Shown here: positions 52,727 through 61,116 of the stretch, piece by piece
How the letters are laid out: each line of letters starts with the position of its first letter
Numbering within the stretch: position 1 is the first letter of the stretch
Origin: Stenotrophomonas hibiscicola ATCC 19867
GTDB taxonomy: Bacteria; Pseudomonadota; Gammaproteobacteria; Xanthomonadales; Xanthomonadaceae
NCBI RefSeq assembly: GCF_000382065.1
Contig: NZ_KB907501.1
Span: forward strand, 1 to 64,000
Length of the DNA stretch: 64,000 nucleotides
Reading direction: 5' to 3'
Position numbers and translations under genes: made by a program
Notes under the pieces: generated by a model
Told to the model about the DNA's origin: nothing
The model's input: only the letters and a program-made list of their open reading frames with translations
The model's database searches: none

Positions 52727-53989
52727 ATGCTCGATCCCGCACTGACGCAGCGTCTGGAAGCCCTCTGGCGGATGGAGTCGCCAGTGTTGATCGCGCGCCT
52801 GGCGCGGCTGCTCGGCGGTGATGTCGGCCGTGCCGAGGAGCTGGCCCAGGACACCTGGCTGGCCGCGCTGGAGCGCTGGCCGGAACAGGGCATCCCGGAC
52901 AACCCCGGAGCCTGGCTGATGACCACCGCGCGCAACCGCGCCATCGATGTGCTGCGCCAGCACCAGCGCGTGGCGCAGCAGCATGCGCAATGGGGTGAGG
53001 AACTGCATCCGGCACCCCTGCCAGCGCCGGATGACAGCCAGGCGCTGGAGGATGACCTGGGTGACGATCTGCTGCGGCTGATGTTCGTGACCTGCCATCC
53101 GGTGCTGCCGGCCGATGCGCGGGTGGCACTGACCCTGCGCCTGCTCGGTGGCCTGACCACCGTCGAGATCGCACGTGCGTTCCTGCAGCCGGAGCCAACC
53201 ATCGCCCAACGCATCGTTCGCGCCAAGCGCACCCTGGCGCAGAAGCAGGTGCCCTACGAGGTCCCGCGTGCTGACGCGATGCCTGAGCGGCTCGGATCGG
53301 TGCTGGAGGCGATCTACCTGGTCTTCAACGAAGGCTATGCGGCCAGTGCCGGTGACGACTGGATGCGTCCGGCGCTGTGCGACGAGGCACTGCGACTCGC
53401 GCGCATTCTGGCGCACCGGCTGCCGGTGCCGCCGGTGCTGGGCCTGCTGGCGCTGATGGAGCTGCAGGCCTCGCGTGCCGCAGCACGGACCGATGCGCAG
53501 GGCGTGCCGGTGCTGCTGGACCAACAGAACCGCGCGCGCTGGGACTGGCTGCAGATTGAACGCGGGCAGCAGGTGCTGGCGCGCGCGCTGGCCGCCGGTG
53601 GCGGTGACGATCCCTATGTGCTGCAGGCGCGCATCGCAGCGTGCCATGCGGCGGCGCGGCGTCCCGAAGATACCGACTGGCCGCGCATCGCAACGCTCTA
53701 TACGCAGCTGTTGCAGGTGCAGCCCTCGCCAGTTGTCGCATTGAACCGCGTGGTGGCGATACTGCGCAGCGACGGTGCCTTCGCGGCCTGGGCGCAGCTG
53801 CAGCCGTTGCTGGTGGACGCGCGACTGCGCGAGTACGCGCCGCTGCAGGTGGTGCACGGGGAACTACTACAGGCGTTGGGACGCGACTTGGACGCACGTC
53901 ACGCTTTTGCGGAAGCCGCCAGACTCAGCCAGAACCAGGCAGAGCGCGGCCTGCTGCGGCAACGGGCTGGTCTGCCTCCCGCGGAGTGA
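52727..53989 (+). CDS. ECF42-type RNA polymerase sigma factor
   Basis: 420 residues. Sigma region 2 (AEELAQDTWLAALERWP, NPGAWLMTTARNRAIDVLRQ) and region 4 (LTLRLLGGLTTVEIARAFLQPEPTIAQRIVRAKRTL) are followed by a ~230-residue C-terminal extension (DUF6596-like/TPR-like, LEAIYLVFNEGYAAS...). This is the hallmark of ECF42, which is regulated through its C-terminal extension rather than an anti-sigma factor. It is linked to DGPF/YCII genes as in other ECF42 loci. Start at 52727 (MLDPALTQRLEALW). Confidence 0.92.
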   Translation: MLDPALTQRLEALWRMESPVLIARLARLLGGDVGRAEELAQDTWLAALERWPEQGIPDNPGAWLMTTARNRAIDVLRQHQRVAQQHAQWGEELHPAPLPAPDDSQALEDDLGDDLLRLMFVTCHPVLPADARVALTLRLLGGLTTVEIARAFLQPEPTIAQRIVRAKRTLAQKQVPYEVPRADAMPERLGSVLEAIYLVFNEGYAASAGDDWMRPALCDEALRLARILAHRLPVPPVLGLLALMELQASRAAARTDAQGVPVLLDQQNRARWDWLQIERGQQVLARALAAGGGDDPYVLQARIAACHAAARRPEDTDWPRIATLYTQLLQVQPSPVVALNRVVAILRSDGAFAAWAQLQPLLVDARLREYAPLQVVHGELLQALGRDLDARHAFAEAARLSQNQAERGLLRQRAGLPPAE

Positions 53990-54096
53990 CCCCGACGAAG
54001 GCAGCACTTGTCGGCAGCCCCGCGAGCCGTTATGTTTCGCGCCCAGCGGACGCGTCAGCGTCCACTTTCCATGCGTATTGACCGAGGAGCGGTTGG

Positions 54097-55293
54097 ATGT
54101 ATTCAAGGACGAAGAGCGCATCGCGCGCTTTTGCGCGCCTGCTTGCCTGTGCCCTGTGCCTGGCCGTATGGCCGATGGCCGTGCAGGCGGCAGACAAATC
54201 ACAGCAGGCCTATTGGGCCGGTTTTGCCTACACCGCTGATGCCGCCGCCGTGCAGGCGACCACGCCGCATGCGCATGCGGTGCTGGAACAGCGCGGCCTG
54301 ATTCCGTTGAACCAGGCGCTGGCACAGTCGCTCAAGCGCCGCGCCCCGGCCCACCTGCAGCTGATTGACCAGCCGGTGGCGATGCTCGACGGCACGACCA
54401 GCGCGACCGTGCTGGCCGCGGCACTGGACCGCGAACTGGTCTCGGTCGAGCCGATCGGTGACCAGTACAAGGTGCTGGTGGAAGTGGCGCTGCAGGCGCT
54501 GTTCTTCGACTTCCGCGAGCGCCAGGTGATCGCGTCCTATCCGCTGACCCTGCAGCGCATCGATGTGCAGGATTACCGGCCGGACAACGACGATATCGAC
54601 GCGATCGTTGCCGATCTCCTGTACGGCAGTGCCGATACCAGCCTGTCGCAGGTGCTGGCCGCCAGCCTCGCCCAGGCCAAGCTGCCCGATGCCGCCGTGC
54701 GTCGCCTGCAGGTCGGTGGCGTAACCCTGTCCGACGCGGTCCGCGCCAAGCTGCCCGACCCGAAGTGGGACGCCCCGCTGCGTGCCACGCTGGCCCACGA
54801 ACTGTCCAAGACGCTGTCGTCCAATACCGGCGTCGGCCTGCTGCCGCCGGCCTCGGGCCAGGCGATCGGTGGTGCGATGGCGGCGCGCTTTGCCGACGGC
54901 AAGGTCTACCAGCTGAAGATTCCCGAGCCGGACTACGTCATCAACCTGCAGGTGGATGCGTTGAAGAACGGCGTGATCGAAGAAACCCCGGCGATGAAGA
55001 CGATGCTGTTCGGCGCGTTCTTCACCGCCAAGGTGACCGAGCCGTTCTCCGGCAAGGTCTATTTCGAACAGCCGCTGCGCAAGGGGGCCACCAAGGTGGT
55101 GCCGGTCACGCAGTGGCAGGTCGACCAGTGGTCGGCCAGCTACGAAACCCTGCTGGCGGGCCTCGATGCCTTCGCCGGCGCCGCCGCCAAGCGCGCCGAT
55201 TCGCGCGGCTGGCTGGACGAACAGAAGCCGGGCGGCCGCCCGTTGCAGCAGCAGACCCAAGCCCTCCAGGAGTTGATCAAGTCATGTCGTTGA
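54097..55293 (+). CDS. Exported hypothetical protein, first gene of CsgG-linked operon
   Basis: 398 residues. Signal peptide (ARLLACALCLAVWPMAVQAA) followed by a large mixed domain with no recognised motif. The sequence predicts alternating beta and helix, e.g. YKVLVEVALQALFFDFRERQVIASY, which could be a periplasmic oligomer. GAGGAG precedes the start. Its 3' end overlaps the next gene by 10 bp. The same-strand run continues to the CsgG-like lipoprotein at 57176. Confidence 0.75.
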   Translation: MYSRTKSASRAFARLLACALCLAVWPMAVQAADKSQQAYWAGFAYTADAAAVQATTPHAHAVLEQRGLIPLNQALAQSLKRRAPAHLQLIDQPVAMLDGTTSATVLAAALDRELVSVEPIGDQYKVLVEVALQALFFDFRERQVIASYPLTLQRIDVQDYRPDNDDIDAIVADLLYGSADTSLSQVLAASLAQAKLPDAAVRRLQVGGVTLSDAVRAKLPDPKWDAPLRATLAHELSKTLSSNTGVGLLPPASGQAIGGAMAARFADGKVYQLKIPEPDYVINLQVDALKNGVIEETPAMKTMLFGAFFTAKVTEPFSGKVYFEQPLRKGATKVVPVTQWQVDQWSASYETLLAGLDAFAGAAAKRADSRGWLDEQKPGGRPLQQQTQALQELIKSCR

Positions 55294-56384
55294 TGCGTAC
55301 CATCCTGCTCATCCTCATCGCCCTGGTGGTGGCCTCGCCGGTCGCTGCGCAGACCGCCAGTTCGCGCGGTACTGGTTCGGCCAGCTACGGCCTGCGCCTG
55401 AGTGCCGACACCCGTGCCCAGGCCCTGAACAAGGCCAAGGTCAATGCACTGGAGGCGTACATCGCCGAAACCGGTGCGGCCAAGCTGCGCCTGTTCGAAG
55501 CGCGCCGCGCCGAGTTCATCGGCGAGATCGACCGCTACGTGCTCAGTGCCGTGCAGCTGTCGGACACCGAAGACAAGAAGGCCAAGACCTACACCGTCAC
55601 CGTCCGCGCCGAGATCAACACCACCCTGCTGCAGACCAAGCTGGATGCAGGTTCGGCCGTGGCCGGTGCCACCGCCGCCCAGCGTTCGCTGCTGACCTTC
55701 CTGTTCATGGCGCGCTCGCAGGACACCGTGCAGTCGTTCCAGGACAAGGAATACCGCCGCGTCGACGCCAGCAGCAGCTACAACGAGAACACCCGCGAGG
55801 GCGACAGCTTCCGCGGCAACTCGGTCAGCACCAACGGCAGCATCAACCAGAACGGTTCGATGTCGGTCACCAGCGGTGGCAGCACCACCCAGCGCAGCGA
55901 CAACATCAGCTGGAAGGTGGCCAACGCGGCCGAAGTGAACACCGCGATGACCGGTGCCTTCAGCGCCGCCGGCTACGAAGTGGTCGAAGCCGAATACGTG
56001 GAAGGCGAGTCGCGCGGCCTGCTCAGCATCGAGCGCATCCGCAAGGACTTCAGCACCGGCAACGACCTGGCTCCGGCCACCCTGCGTGATACCGCCAACG
56101 GCATTCGTGCGGCCAACATTCCGTACATCGCCGTCGGCACCCTCGACGTCGGCATGCGCGACCGCGATCCGGCCAGCGGCAACACCCGCGTGTTCGTCAC
56201 GGTCACCGGCAAGGTGCTGGACGTGACCGGTCGTTTCCCGCGCACCGTGTCGTCGGTGGGCCCGGTGCAGTTCTCCGGTACCGGTCCGAACGAAACCGTC
56301 GCCCGTACCAATGCGCTGCAGCTGGCGGCTGAAAAGGCTGCCCAGCAGATGATCAACGAACTGAACGTCAAGGCGGTCCGCTGA
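55284..56384 (+). CDS. Exported hypothetical protein of the CsgG-linked operon
   Basis: 366 residues. Signal peptide (LILIALVVASPVAAQ), then RAQALNKAKVNALEAYIAETG, a pattern seen in the LPP20/FlgO-like repeat family, a Ser/Asn-rich middle, and a second folded part with NIPYIAVGTLDVGMRD. No known enzyme motif. ATG 55284 has AGGAG 10 nt upstream; ATG 55293 overlapping the previous stop (TGATG) is an alternative. Function unknown. Confidence 0.75.
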   Translation: MSLMRTILLILIALVVASPVAAQTASSRGTGSASYGLRLSADTRAQALNKAKVNALEAYIAETGAAKLRLFEARRAEFIGEIDRYVLSAVQLSDTEDKKAKTYTVTVRAEINTTLLQTKLDAGSAVAGATAAQRSLLTFLFMARSQDTVQSFQDKEYRRVDASSSYNENTREGDSFRGNSVSTNGSINQNGSMSVTSGGSTTQRSDNISWKVANAAEVNTAMTGAFSAAGYEVVEAEYVEGESRGLLSIERIRKDFSTGNDLAPATLRDTANGIRAANIPYIAVGTLDVGMRDRDPASGNTRVFVTVTGKVLDVTGRFPRTVSSVGPVQFSGTGPNETVARTNALQLAAEKAAQQMINELNVKAVR

Positions 56385-56481
56385 TCCGCCACCCCGGTGG
56401 GTGCCGAGCCCGCTCGGCATCACCCTGGATTACCGATTCCCACGTGCCGCTTCGCGGCCGTCTCTCCCAAAGGACACTCAT

Positions 56482-57159
56482 ATGATCCGCAATACCGCTC
56501 TTGTCGTGGCCATCGCTGCCGCCACCCTGTCGATGCCGGCCCACGCTGGCCTGGGCAAGCTGAAGGACCTGGCCGGTGCCGCCACCGGCACCTCCAGCAG
56601 CAGCGCCTCCAGCGCCGCCGCTCCGGACGAAGCCGCGCAGGAAGCGCTGGTGCGTCGTTTCGTTACCTCGCAGTCGCACTCGCTGCAGGCCCAGACCTCG
56701 TTCGCCCGCGCCTTCGGCCTGGCCGAGCAGGTGCAGCTGCTGGAAGCCGAGCGCCAGGCGCTGTCGTCGGGTTCGGTCAGCGTCGATGCGATGAAGAAGT
56801 CGGTGTCGGTCAGCGAAGCGGCGCAGGCGGCGATCAACGAGCGCCAGGCCGCACAGCCGGAACTGAACGCTGAATCCAAGCAGCACTACGCCGAAGGCCT
56901 GGTCTCGCTGCTGTCCTCGGCGGCCGAAGCACAGAAGCTGGGCGGCGAAGCCAGCAACTTCACCGCCGGCATGAAGAACCTGGGCGCGACCCAGCTGGCC
57001 ACCGTCGGCCGCAAGCTGGCGGCAGGTGCATGGGTGGCCAAGGAATCGCCGGGCTTCATCCAGGGCCTGTACGGCTCGACCAAGTCGGCCGTGACCTTCG
57101 CCAGGAAGAGCAAGGTGAAGGTGCCGTCCAACGCCGATTCGATGCTCGACAAGCTCTGA
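56482..57159 (+). CDS. Exported helical protein of the CsgG-linked operon
   Basis: 225 residues. Signal peptide (IRNTALVVAIAAATLSMPAHA), then an Ala-rich all-helical body with a Ser/Ala-rich linker. No family recognised. AAGGA lies before the start at 56482. The 97 bp between the previous stop and this start contain no other gene; the next gene begins 16 bp after its stop. Confidence 0.75.
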   Translation: MIRNTALVVAIAAATLSMPAHAGLGKLKDLAGAATGTSSSSASSAAAPDEAAQEALVRRFVTSQSHSLQAQTSFARAFGLAEQVQLLEAERQALSSGSVSVDAMKKSVSVSEAAQAAINERQAAQPELNAESKQHYAEGLVSLLSSAAEAQKLGGEASNFTAGMKNLGATQLATVGRKLAAGAWVAKESPGFIQGLYGSTKSAVTFARKSKVKVPSNADSMLDKL

Positions 57160-57175
57160 TCCGAGGCGAATCTCC

Positions 57176-58822
57176 ATGCGTATGACCTACCGTTTGATCG
57201 GCCTGGGCCTGGCTGCCACGCTGCTTGCAGCCTGTGGCAAGCAGGACACCCCGGCCGCCGCGCCCGCCAAGGACAAGGCAACCAGTGCACTGGCCAGCAA
57301 TGCGCCCGTGGAAGCAGCGCCCCTGCGTGGCACGCCGGATTTCGGCGGCACCACCCAGGTCGCGCGCGAAGCCGACGGCATCGGCAGCACCCCGGAACTG
57401 GCGGTGCTGGCGGCATTGCAGTCGGCGGTGGCGCAGGTCAACGGCGTACGCGTGGCCAGCCAGATGCAGAGCCTGCGTGCAGGCCTGCATGTGGATGTGG
57501 ATGACGAACACGTCGGCGATATCCGCGCCGACGCGTTCACCCAGCAGATGATCGCCGGCTCGCAGGGCGCGGTGCTGGGCTATGAAATCCTGTCGCAGGA
57601 CGAAGTGCGGCAGCTGGACGAGGAGACGATCGCCCGTGTGCGCGCCAGCGACGAAGGCTGGAGCTTCAAGGGCTCGGCGTCGGCCAGTGCGTCCGGCGAA
57701 GCCTCGGCCAAGGGCGGTTCGGCCTCGGCCAGTGTCAAGCAAAGCTACGACGAGAAGGTGAGTGTTGATGCCAAGCGTGGCGCCAGCTCCTACGATTCCG
57801 ATGTGACCCATCGCAGCATGCGCAGCTACTGGAAGGTGCGCGTGCGCGCACAGATCGCCCAGTACCGTGCACCGGACGAGCAGGGCAAGCCGAAGATCGT
57901 GGTTGCACTGCCGCGCACCAAGGCCGGCAGCTACGCCGTGGGCGACGGCCGCGTGGACGCGGACGAAGTGGCCGACGCGATCCGCGCACGCCTGTCCGAC
58001 ACGCTGACCCAGACCCAGCGCTTCATCGTGCTGGACCGCGAGTTTGGTGACGAGCTGCAGGCCGAGATCGACCACATCAACAGCGGCAACGTGCGCCTGC
58101 AGGACACCGCACGCGTGGGCCAGCAGCTGGCGACCGACCTGATCCTGATCCCGACCATCGAGCGTTTCGAGTACCCGCGCAGCGTGCGCAACCTGCGCAT
58201 GTCCGACCGCCAGGTGACCTCGTACTCCGGTGGCGGGCGCATCACGCTGCGCCTGATCAACGCCACCACCGGCCAGGTGGTGATGTCCGACAGCTTCGAC
58301 CACCAGCTGGCCTCGACCGGCCCCAGCACCCTGCCGCGCGTGGTCAACGGTCGCAACATGGCGGCGGCGATGATGGAGTCGCTGTCCGGCCAGATCGGCA
58401 CCACCATCGTCACCACGCTGTTCCCGGTGTCGGTGGTCTCGGTGGACGGCGACCAGGTGGTACTGAGTCAGGGCGGCGAAACGCTGCAGGCTGGCCAGCG
58501 CTGGCAGGCCGTGCGCCTTGGCGAAGAACTGAAGGACCCGCAGACCGGCCGCTCGCTGGGCCGCAGCGAACACCCGTGCTGCACCATCCGCATCGATCGC
58601 GTGGCTGCACAGACGTCCTACGGCACCATCGAAGACGGCGTCGACGCGATGCGCGGCGGCTTCCGCCCGGGCCAGATCGAACTGCGCCAGATACTGGGCA
58701 GCAAGCCGGCAACGGCCGCCGCAGGCGCGACCGCCTCGGCCGCTCCCGCAGCTGCCGCACGCCCGGCGGCCAAGCCGAAGCCCAAGGCCGCGGCGGTCCC
58801 CGCCGAAGACCCGAACTGGTAA
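57176..58822 (+). CDS. CsgG-like outer-membrane lipoprotein
   Basis: 548 residues. Signal peptide with lipobox LLAAC. A Ser/Ala-rich stretch (SGSASASASGEASAKGG-like, about 160-190) precedes a CsgG-like domain: ADAIRARLSDTLTQTQRFIVLDREF, VGQQLATDLILIPTIERFE, ITLRLINATTGQVVMSD. A Pro/Ala-rich tail ends PNW. CsgG forms the outer-membrane pore for curli, but no curli subunit or CsgE/F gene is seen here, so a different exported complex is likely. Last gene of the operon, followed by a strong hairpin. Confidence 0.8.
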   Translation: MRMTYRLIGLGLAATLLAACGKQDTPAAAPAKDKATSALASNAPVEAAPLRGTPDFGGTTQVAREADGIGSTPELAVLAALQSAVAQVNGVRVASQMQSLRAGLHVDVDDEHVGDIRADAFTQQMIAGSQGAVLGYEILSQDEVRQLDEETIARVRASDEGWSFKGSASASASGEASAKGGSASASVKQSYDEKVSVDAKRGASSYDSDVTHRSMRSYWKVRVRAQIAQYRAPDEQGKPKIVVALPRTKAGSYAVGDGRVDADEVADAIRARLSDTLTQTQRFIVLDREFGDELQAEIDHINSGNVRLQDTARVGQQLATDLILIPTIERFEYPRSVRNLRMSDRQVTSYSGGGRITLRLINATTGQVVMSDSFDHQLASTGPSTLPRVVNGRNMAAAMMESLSGQIGTTIVTTLFPVSVVSVDGDQVVLSQGGETLQAGQRWQAVRLGEELKDPQTGRSLGRSEHPCCTIRIDRVAAQTSYGTIEDGVDAMRGGFRPGQIELRQILGSKPATAAAGATASAAPAAAARPAAKPKPKAAAVPAEDPNW

Positions 58823-58844
58823 CAGGCTGAAGCAACACACAGAT

Positions 58845-58892
58845 GGGGTCAGAGCCCTTTCCCGCAGGGAAAGGACTCTGACCCCTTCTTGT
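58845..58892 (+). terminator. Large hairpin after the CsgG-linked operon
   Basis: GGGGTCAGAGCCCTTTCCC (58845-58863) pairs with GGGAAAGGACTCTGACCCC (58867-58885) with a small internal mismatch and a 3-nt loop, followed by TTCTTGTTT. Likely transcription terminator, and a sequence type that recurs between genes in this group of bacteria. Confidence 0.75.
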
Positions 58893-58900
58893 TTCCGTCC

Positions 58901-58953
58901 GTGTCGACCAAGGTCGACACCTACCAACAGCGGCGTGTCGACCAAGGTTGACG
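58901..58953. repeat. GTGTCGACCAAGGTCGACAC palindrome and near copy
   Basis: A perfect 20-bp palindromic unit at 58901-58920 and a diverged copy at 58935-58954, with a CACC(A)ACAG spacer repeated between them. Confidence 0.8.
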
Positions 58954-58980
58954 CCCACCAACAGCAGCAGAAATGTGTCG

Positions 58981-59160
58981 AAGGCGGGGTGGGTCCGGTT
59001 GCGGGGGTGTCCGCGGCATGGATGCCGCGGCCAAGCCCCCAGGGGTGAGGGCGCTTTGCTTGCGAAGCACTGCTTCGCAAGCGCCTGAACGCACAGCCGC
59101 CAGCGGCTGGGCCGGTCTGGGGGTTTACGGCGTCCCCCGCAACCGGACCCACCCCGCCAT
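58981..59160 (+). repeat. Structured intergenic element, copy C
   Basis: Arms 58983-59007 and 59134-59158 are perfectly complementary over 25 bp. The short core TGTCCGCGGCATGGATGCCGCGG is followed by CCAAGCCCCCAGGGG and a variable internal hairpin (GCTTGCGAAGCA...TGCTTCGCAAGC), then GTTTACGGCGTCCCCC. It lies upstream of the M28 peptidase gene; a CTG/TTG-rich stretch at 59170-59210 follows. No coding gene in 58823-59290. Confidence 0.87.
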
Positions 59161-59290
59161 CCCACCGAATGCCTGCTTCTGCTGTTGCTGTTGCTCCAGC
59201 TGTTGCTGCTGCCCTGGCTTCGGCAGGTGCAGGGCGCAGCCCTGCCGAATCCCATTACACTCCAGAGAGATTTCCCTGCTGGAGAGAGCA

Positions 59291-60940
59291 ATGAAGCGAG
59301 TAGCACTGGGCGTGCTGGCCCTGTCAGTGTCGAGCGCACTGATGGCCGCCACCCCGAAATTCGACGGCGCGCGGATCTCCGCCGACGTCAAGGAACTGGC
59401 CTCCGACGCCTACGAAGGCCGCTCCCCGGCCACCGCCGGCGAAGAGAAGACCATCGCCTTCCTCAGCAAGCAGTTCGCCGATGCCGGCCTGCAGCCGGGC
59501 GGTGACCTCAAGGATGGCAAGCGCCTGTGGACCCAGGCCGTGCCGCTGCGCAAGGGCGACATCGTCGGCGCACCGCAGCTGGCGTTGCACCAGGGCGGCA
59601 AGACCGTGCCGCTGGAGCAGGGCAAGCAGATCGCCGTGCGCGCCGCCATGAACGGCGCCAGCAACGTCGACATCAGCAAGGCCCCGCTGGTGTTCCTCGG
59701 GTACGGCGTGAAGGCCCCGGAGCGCAACTGGGACGACTTCAAGGGCGTGGACCTGAAGGGCAAGATCGCCGTCGTGCTGATCAACGACCCGGACTTCGAG
59801 ACCGGCCAGGGCGACTTCGACGGCAAGGGCATGACCTACTACGGCCGTTGGACCTACAAGTATGAAGAAGGTGCCCGCCAGGGCGCGCTGGGCGTGCTGA
59901 TCGTGCACGAGACCGCACCGGCGTCGTACGGCTGGGCCACCGTGGCCGGCTCCAACACCAACACCATGTTCGACGTGGTGCGTGACAACCCGGCCGACAG
60001 CCACCCGCTGCTGGAAGGCTGGATCCAGCGCGACCTGGCCGTGGAGCTGTTCCGCGCGGCCGGGCAGGATTTCGAAGCATTGAAGAAGAAGGCGCAGCAG
60101 CGCGACTTCGCCCCGGTGCCGCTGACCGGCGCCAGCCTGGACGCGAAGTACGCGGTGAAGACCGAAGTGATCACCTCGCACAATGTGGCCGCGCGCCTGG
60201 AAGGCAGCACGCATGCGGATGAGACCATCATCTACAGCGCGCATTGGGACCACATCGGCGTAGGCGAACCTGACGCACGCGGCGACCGCATCTTCAACGG
60301 CGCGCTGGACAACGCCAGCGGTACCGCCTCGCTGATCGAACTGGCACGCGGCTTCGCCAAGGGCAAGCGCCCCGAGCGCTCGGTGCTGTTCCTGGCGGTC
60401 ACCGCCGAGGAAAAGGGCCTGCTGGGTTCGGAGTACTACGCCACCCATCCGCTGTACCCGCTGGAAAAGACCGTGGCGGTGATCAACATGGATGGCATGG
60501 CGCCGTTCGGTCCGTCGCGCGATTTCGGCATCTACGGCGCCGCGCGCTTCGAGCTGCTGGATCAGCTGAAGGACGTGGCCAAGGGCTGGGATATCCGCTA
60601 CACGCCGGACCCGAAGCCGGAAGCGGGCCTGTTCTTCCGCTCCGATCACTTCCCGTTCGCCAAGCGTGGCGTGCCGGCACTGTCGTGGTCGGCCGGCCAG
60701 GACTGGGTGGACGGTGGCGTGGCTGCGGGCAAGAAGGCCTCGGAAGACTACACCGCCAAGCGCTACCACCAGCAGGGCGACGAATGGCAGCCGGACTGGG
60801 TGTTCGCCGGTGCCGCCCGCGACCTGGAAGTGCTGTACACGCTGGGCAACCAGCTGGCCAATTCGCGCAGCTGGCCGAACTGGAGCAGGGACGAGTCGTT
60901 CCGCGCCGTGCGTGACGCCAGCGCCGACCAGCGCAAATAA
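59291..60940 (+). CDS. Secreted M28-family zinc peptidase with PA domain
   Basis: 549 residues. Signal peptide (KRVALGVLALSVSSALMAA). A protease-associated domain (about 130-270) precedes the catalytic part. The M28 metal ligands are visible: AHWDH, GALDNASG, TAEEKGLLGSEYYA, NMDG and SDHFPFAK. Probably an aminopeptidase in the periplasm or medium. GGAGAG precedes ATG 59291; the in-frame extension upstream runs through repeat element C and is not real. Confidence 0.93.
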   Translation: MKRVALGVLALSVSSALMAATPKFDGARISADVKELASDAYEGRSPATAGEEKTIAFLSKQFADAGLQPGGDLKDGKRLWTQAVPLRKGDIVGAPQLALHQGGKTVPLEQGKQIAVRAAMNGASNVDISKAPLVFLGYGVKAPERNWDDFKGVDLKGKIAVVLINDPDFETGQGDFDGKGMTYYGRWTYKYEEGARQGALGVLIVHETAPASYGWATVAGSNTNTMFDVVRDNPADSHPLLEGWIQRDLAVELFRAAGQDFEALKKKAQQRDFAPVPLTGASLDAKYAVKTEVITSHNVAARLEGSTHADETIIYSAHWDHIGVGEPDARGDRIFNGALDNASGTASLIELARGFAKGKRPERSVLFLAVTAEEKGLLGSEYYATHPLYPLEKTVAVINMDGMAPFGPSRDFGIYGAARFELLDQLKDVAKGWDIRYTPDPKPEAGLFFRSDHFPFAKRGVPALSWSAGQDWVDGGVAAGKKASEDYTAKRYHQQGDEWQPDWVFAGAARDLEVLYTLGNQLANSRSWPNWSRDESFRAVRDASADQRK

Positions 60941-60949
60941 CGGCGTTCG

Positions 60950-60976
60950 GTAGTGCCGGCCGCTGGCCGGCATTGC
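60950..60976. repeat. GTAGTGCCGGCC palindrome
   Basis: GTAGTGCCGGCCGCTGGCCGGCATTGCC, the GCCGGC-type unit related to the one at 41301-41324. Confidence 0.8.
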
Positions 60977-60986
60977 CCCCGCCCGG

Positions 60987-61012
60987 AAACGCCGGGCCAT
61001 GCCCGGCGTTTC
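60987..61012. terminator. Hairpin after the M28 gene
   Basis: An 11-bp perfect stem AAACGCCGGGC / GCCCGGCGTTT with a 3-nt loop, ending in TTT. Probably terminates the peptidase transcript before the kinase gene. Confidence 0.7.
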
Positions 61013-61116
61013 AGTTACGGCTTCCATCCCCGGATTCCGGCCCTTCGTCGCAGCCCGCTTGTTTGCCCGGCGGGCCGCCCTATGCTCGGCTCACCCCCTT
61101 CCTCCAAGGCGCCGCC

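Noticed and set aside
54097..58822. Curli biogenesis operon
   Set aside because: Only the last protein resembles CsgG; no CsgA/B subunits with repeat units, no CsgE or CsgF.
59170..59215. CTG/TTG trinucleotide run as a coding poly-Gln or poly-Leu tract
   Set aside because: It lies in the gap before the M28 gene, in no supported frame, and similar T/C-rich stretches precede copies A and B of the structured element.
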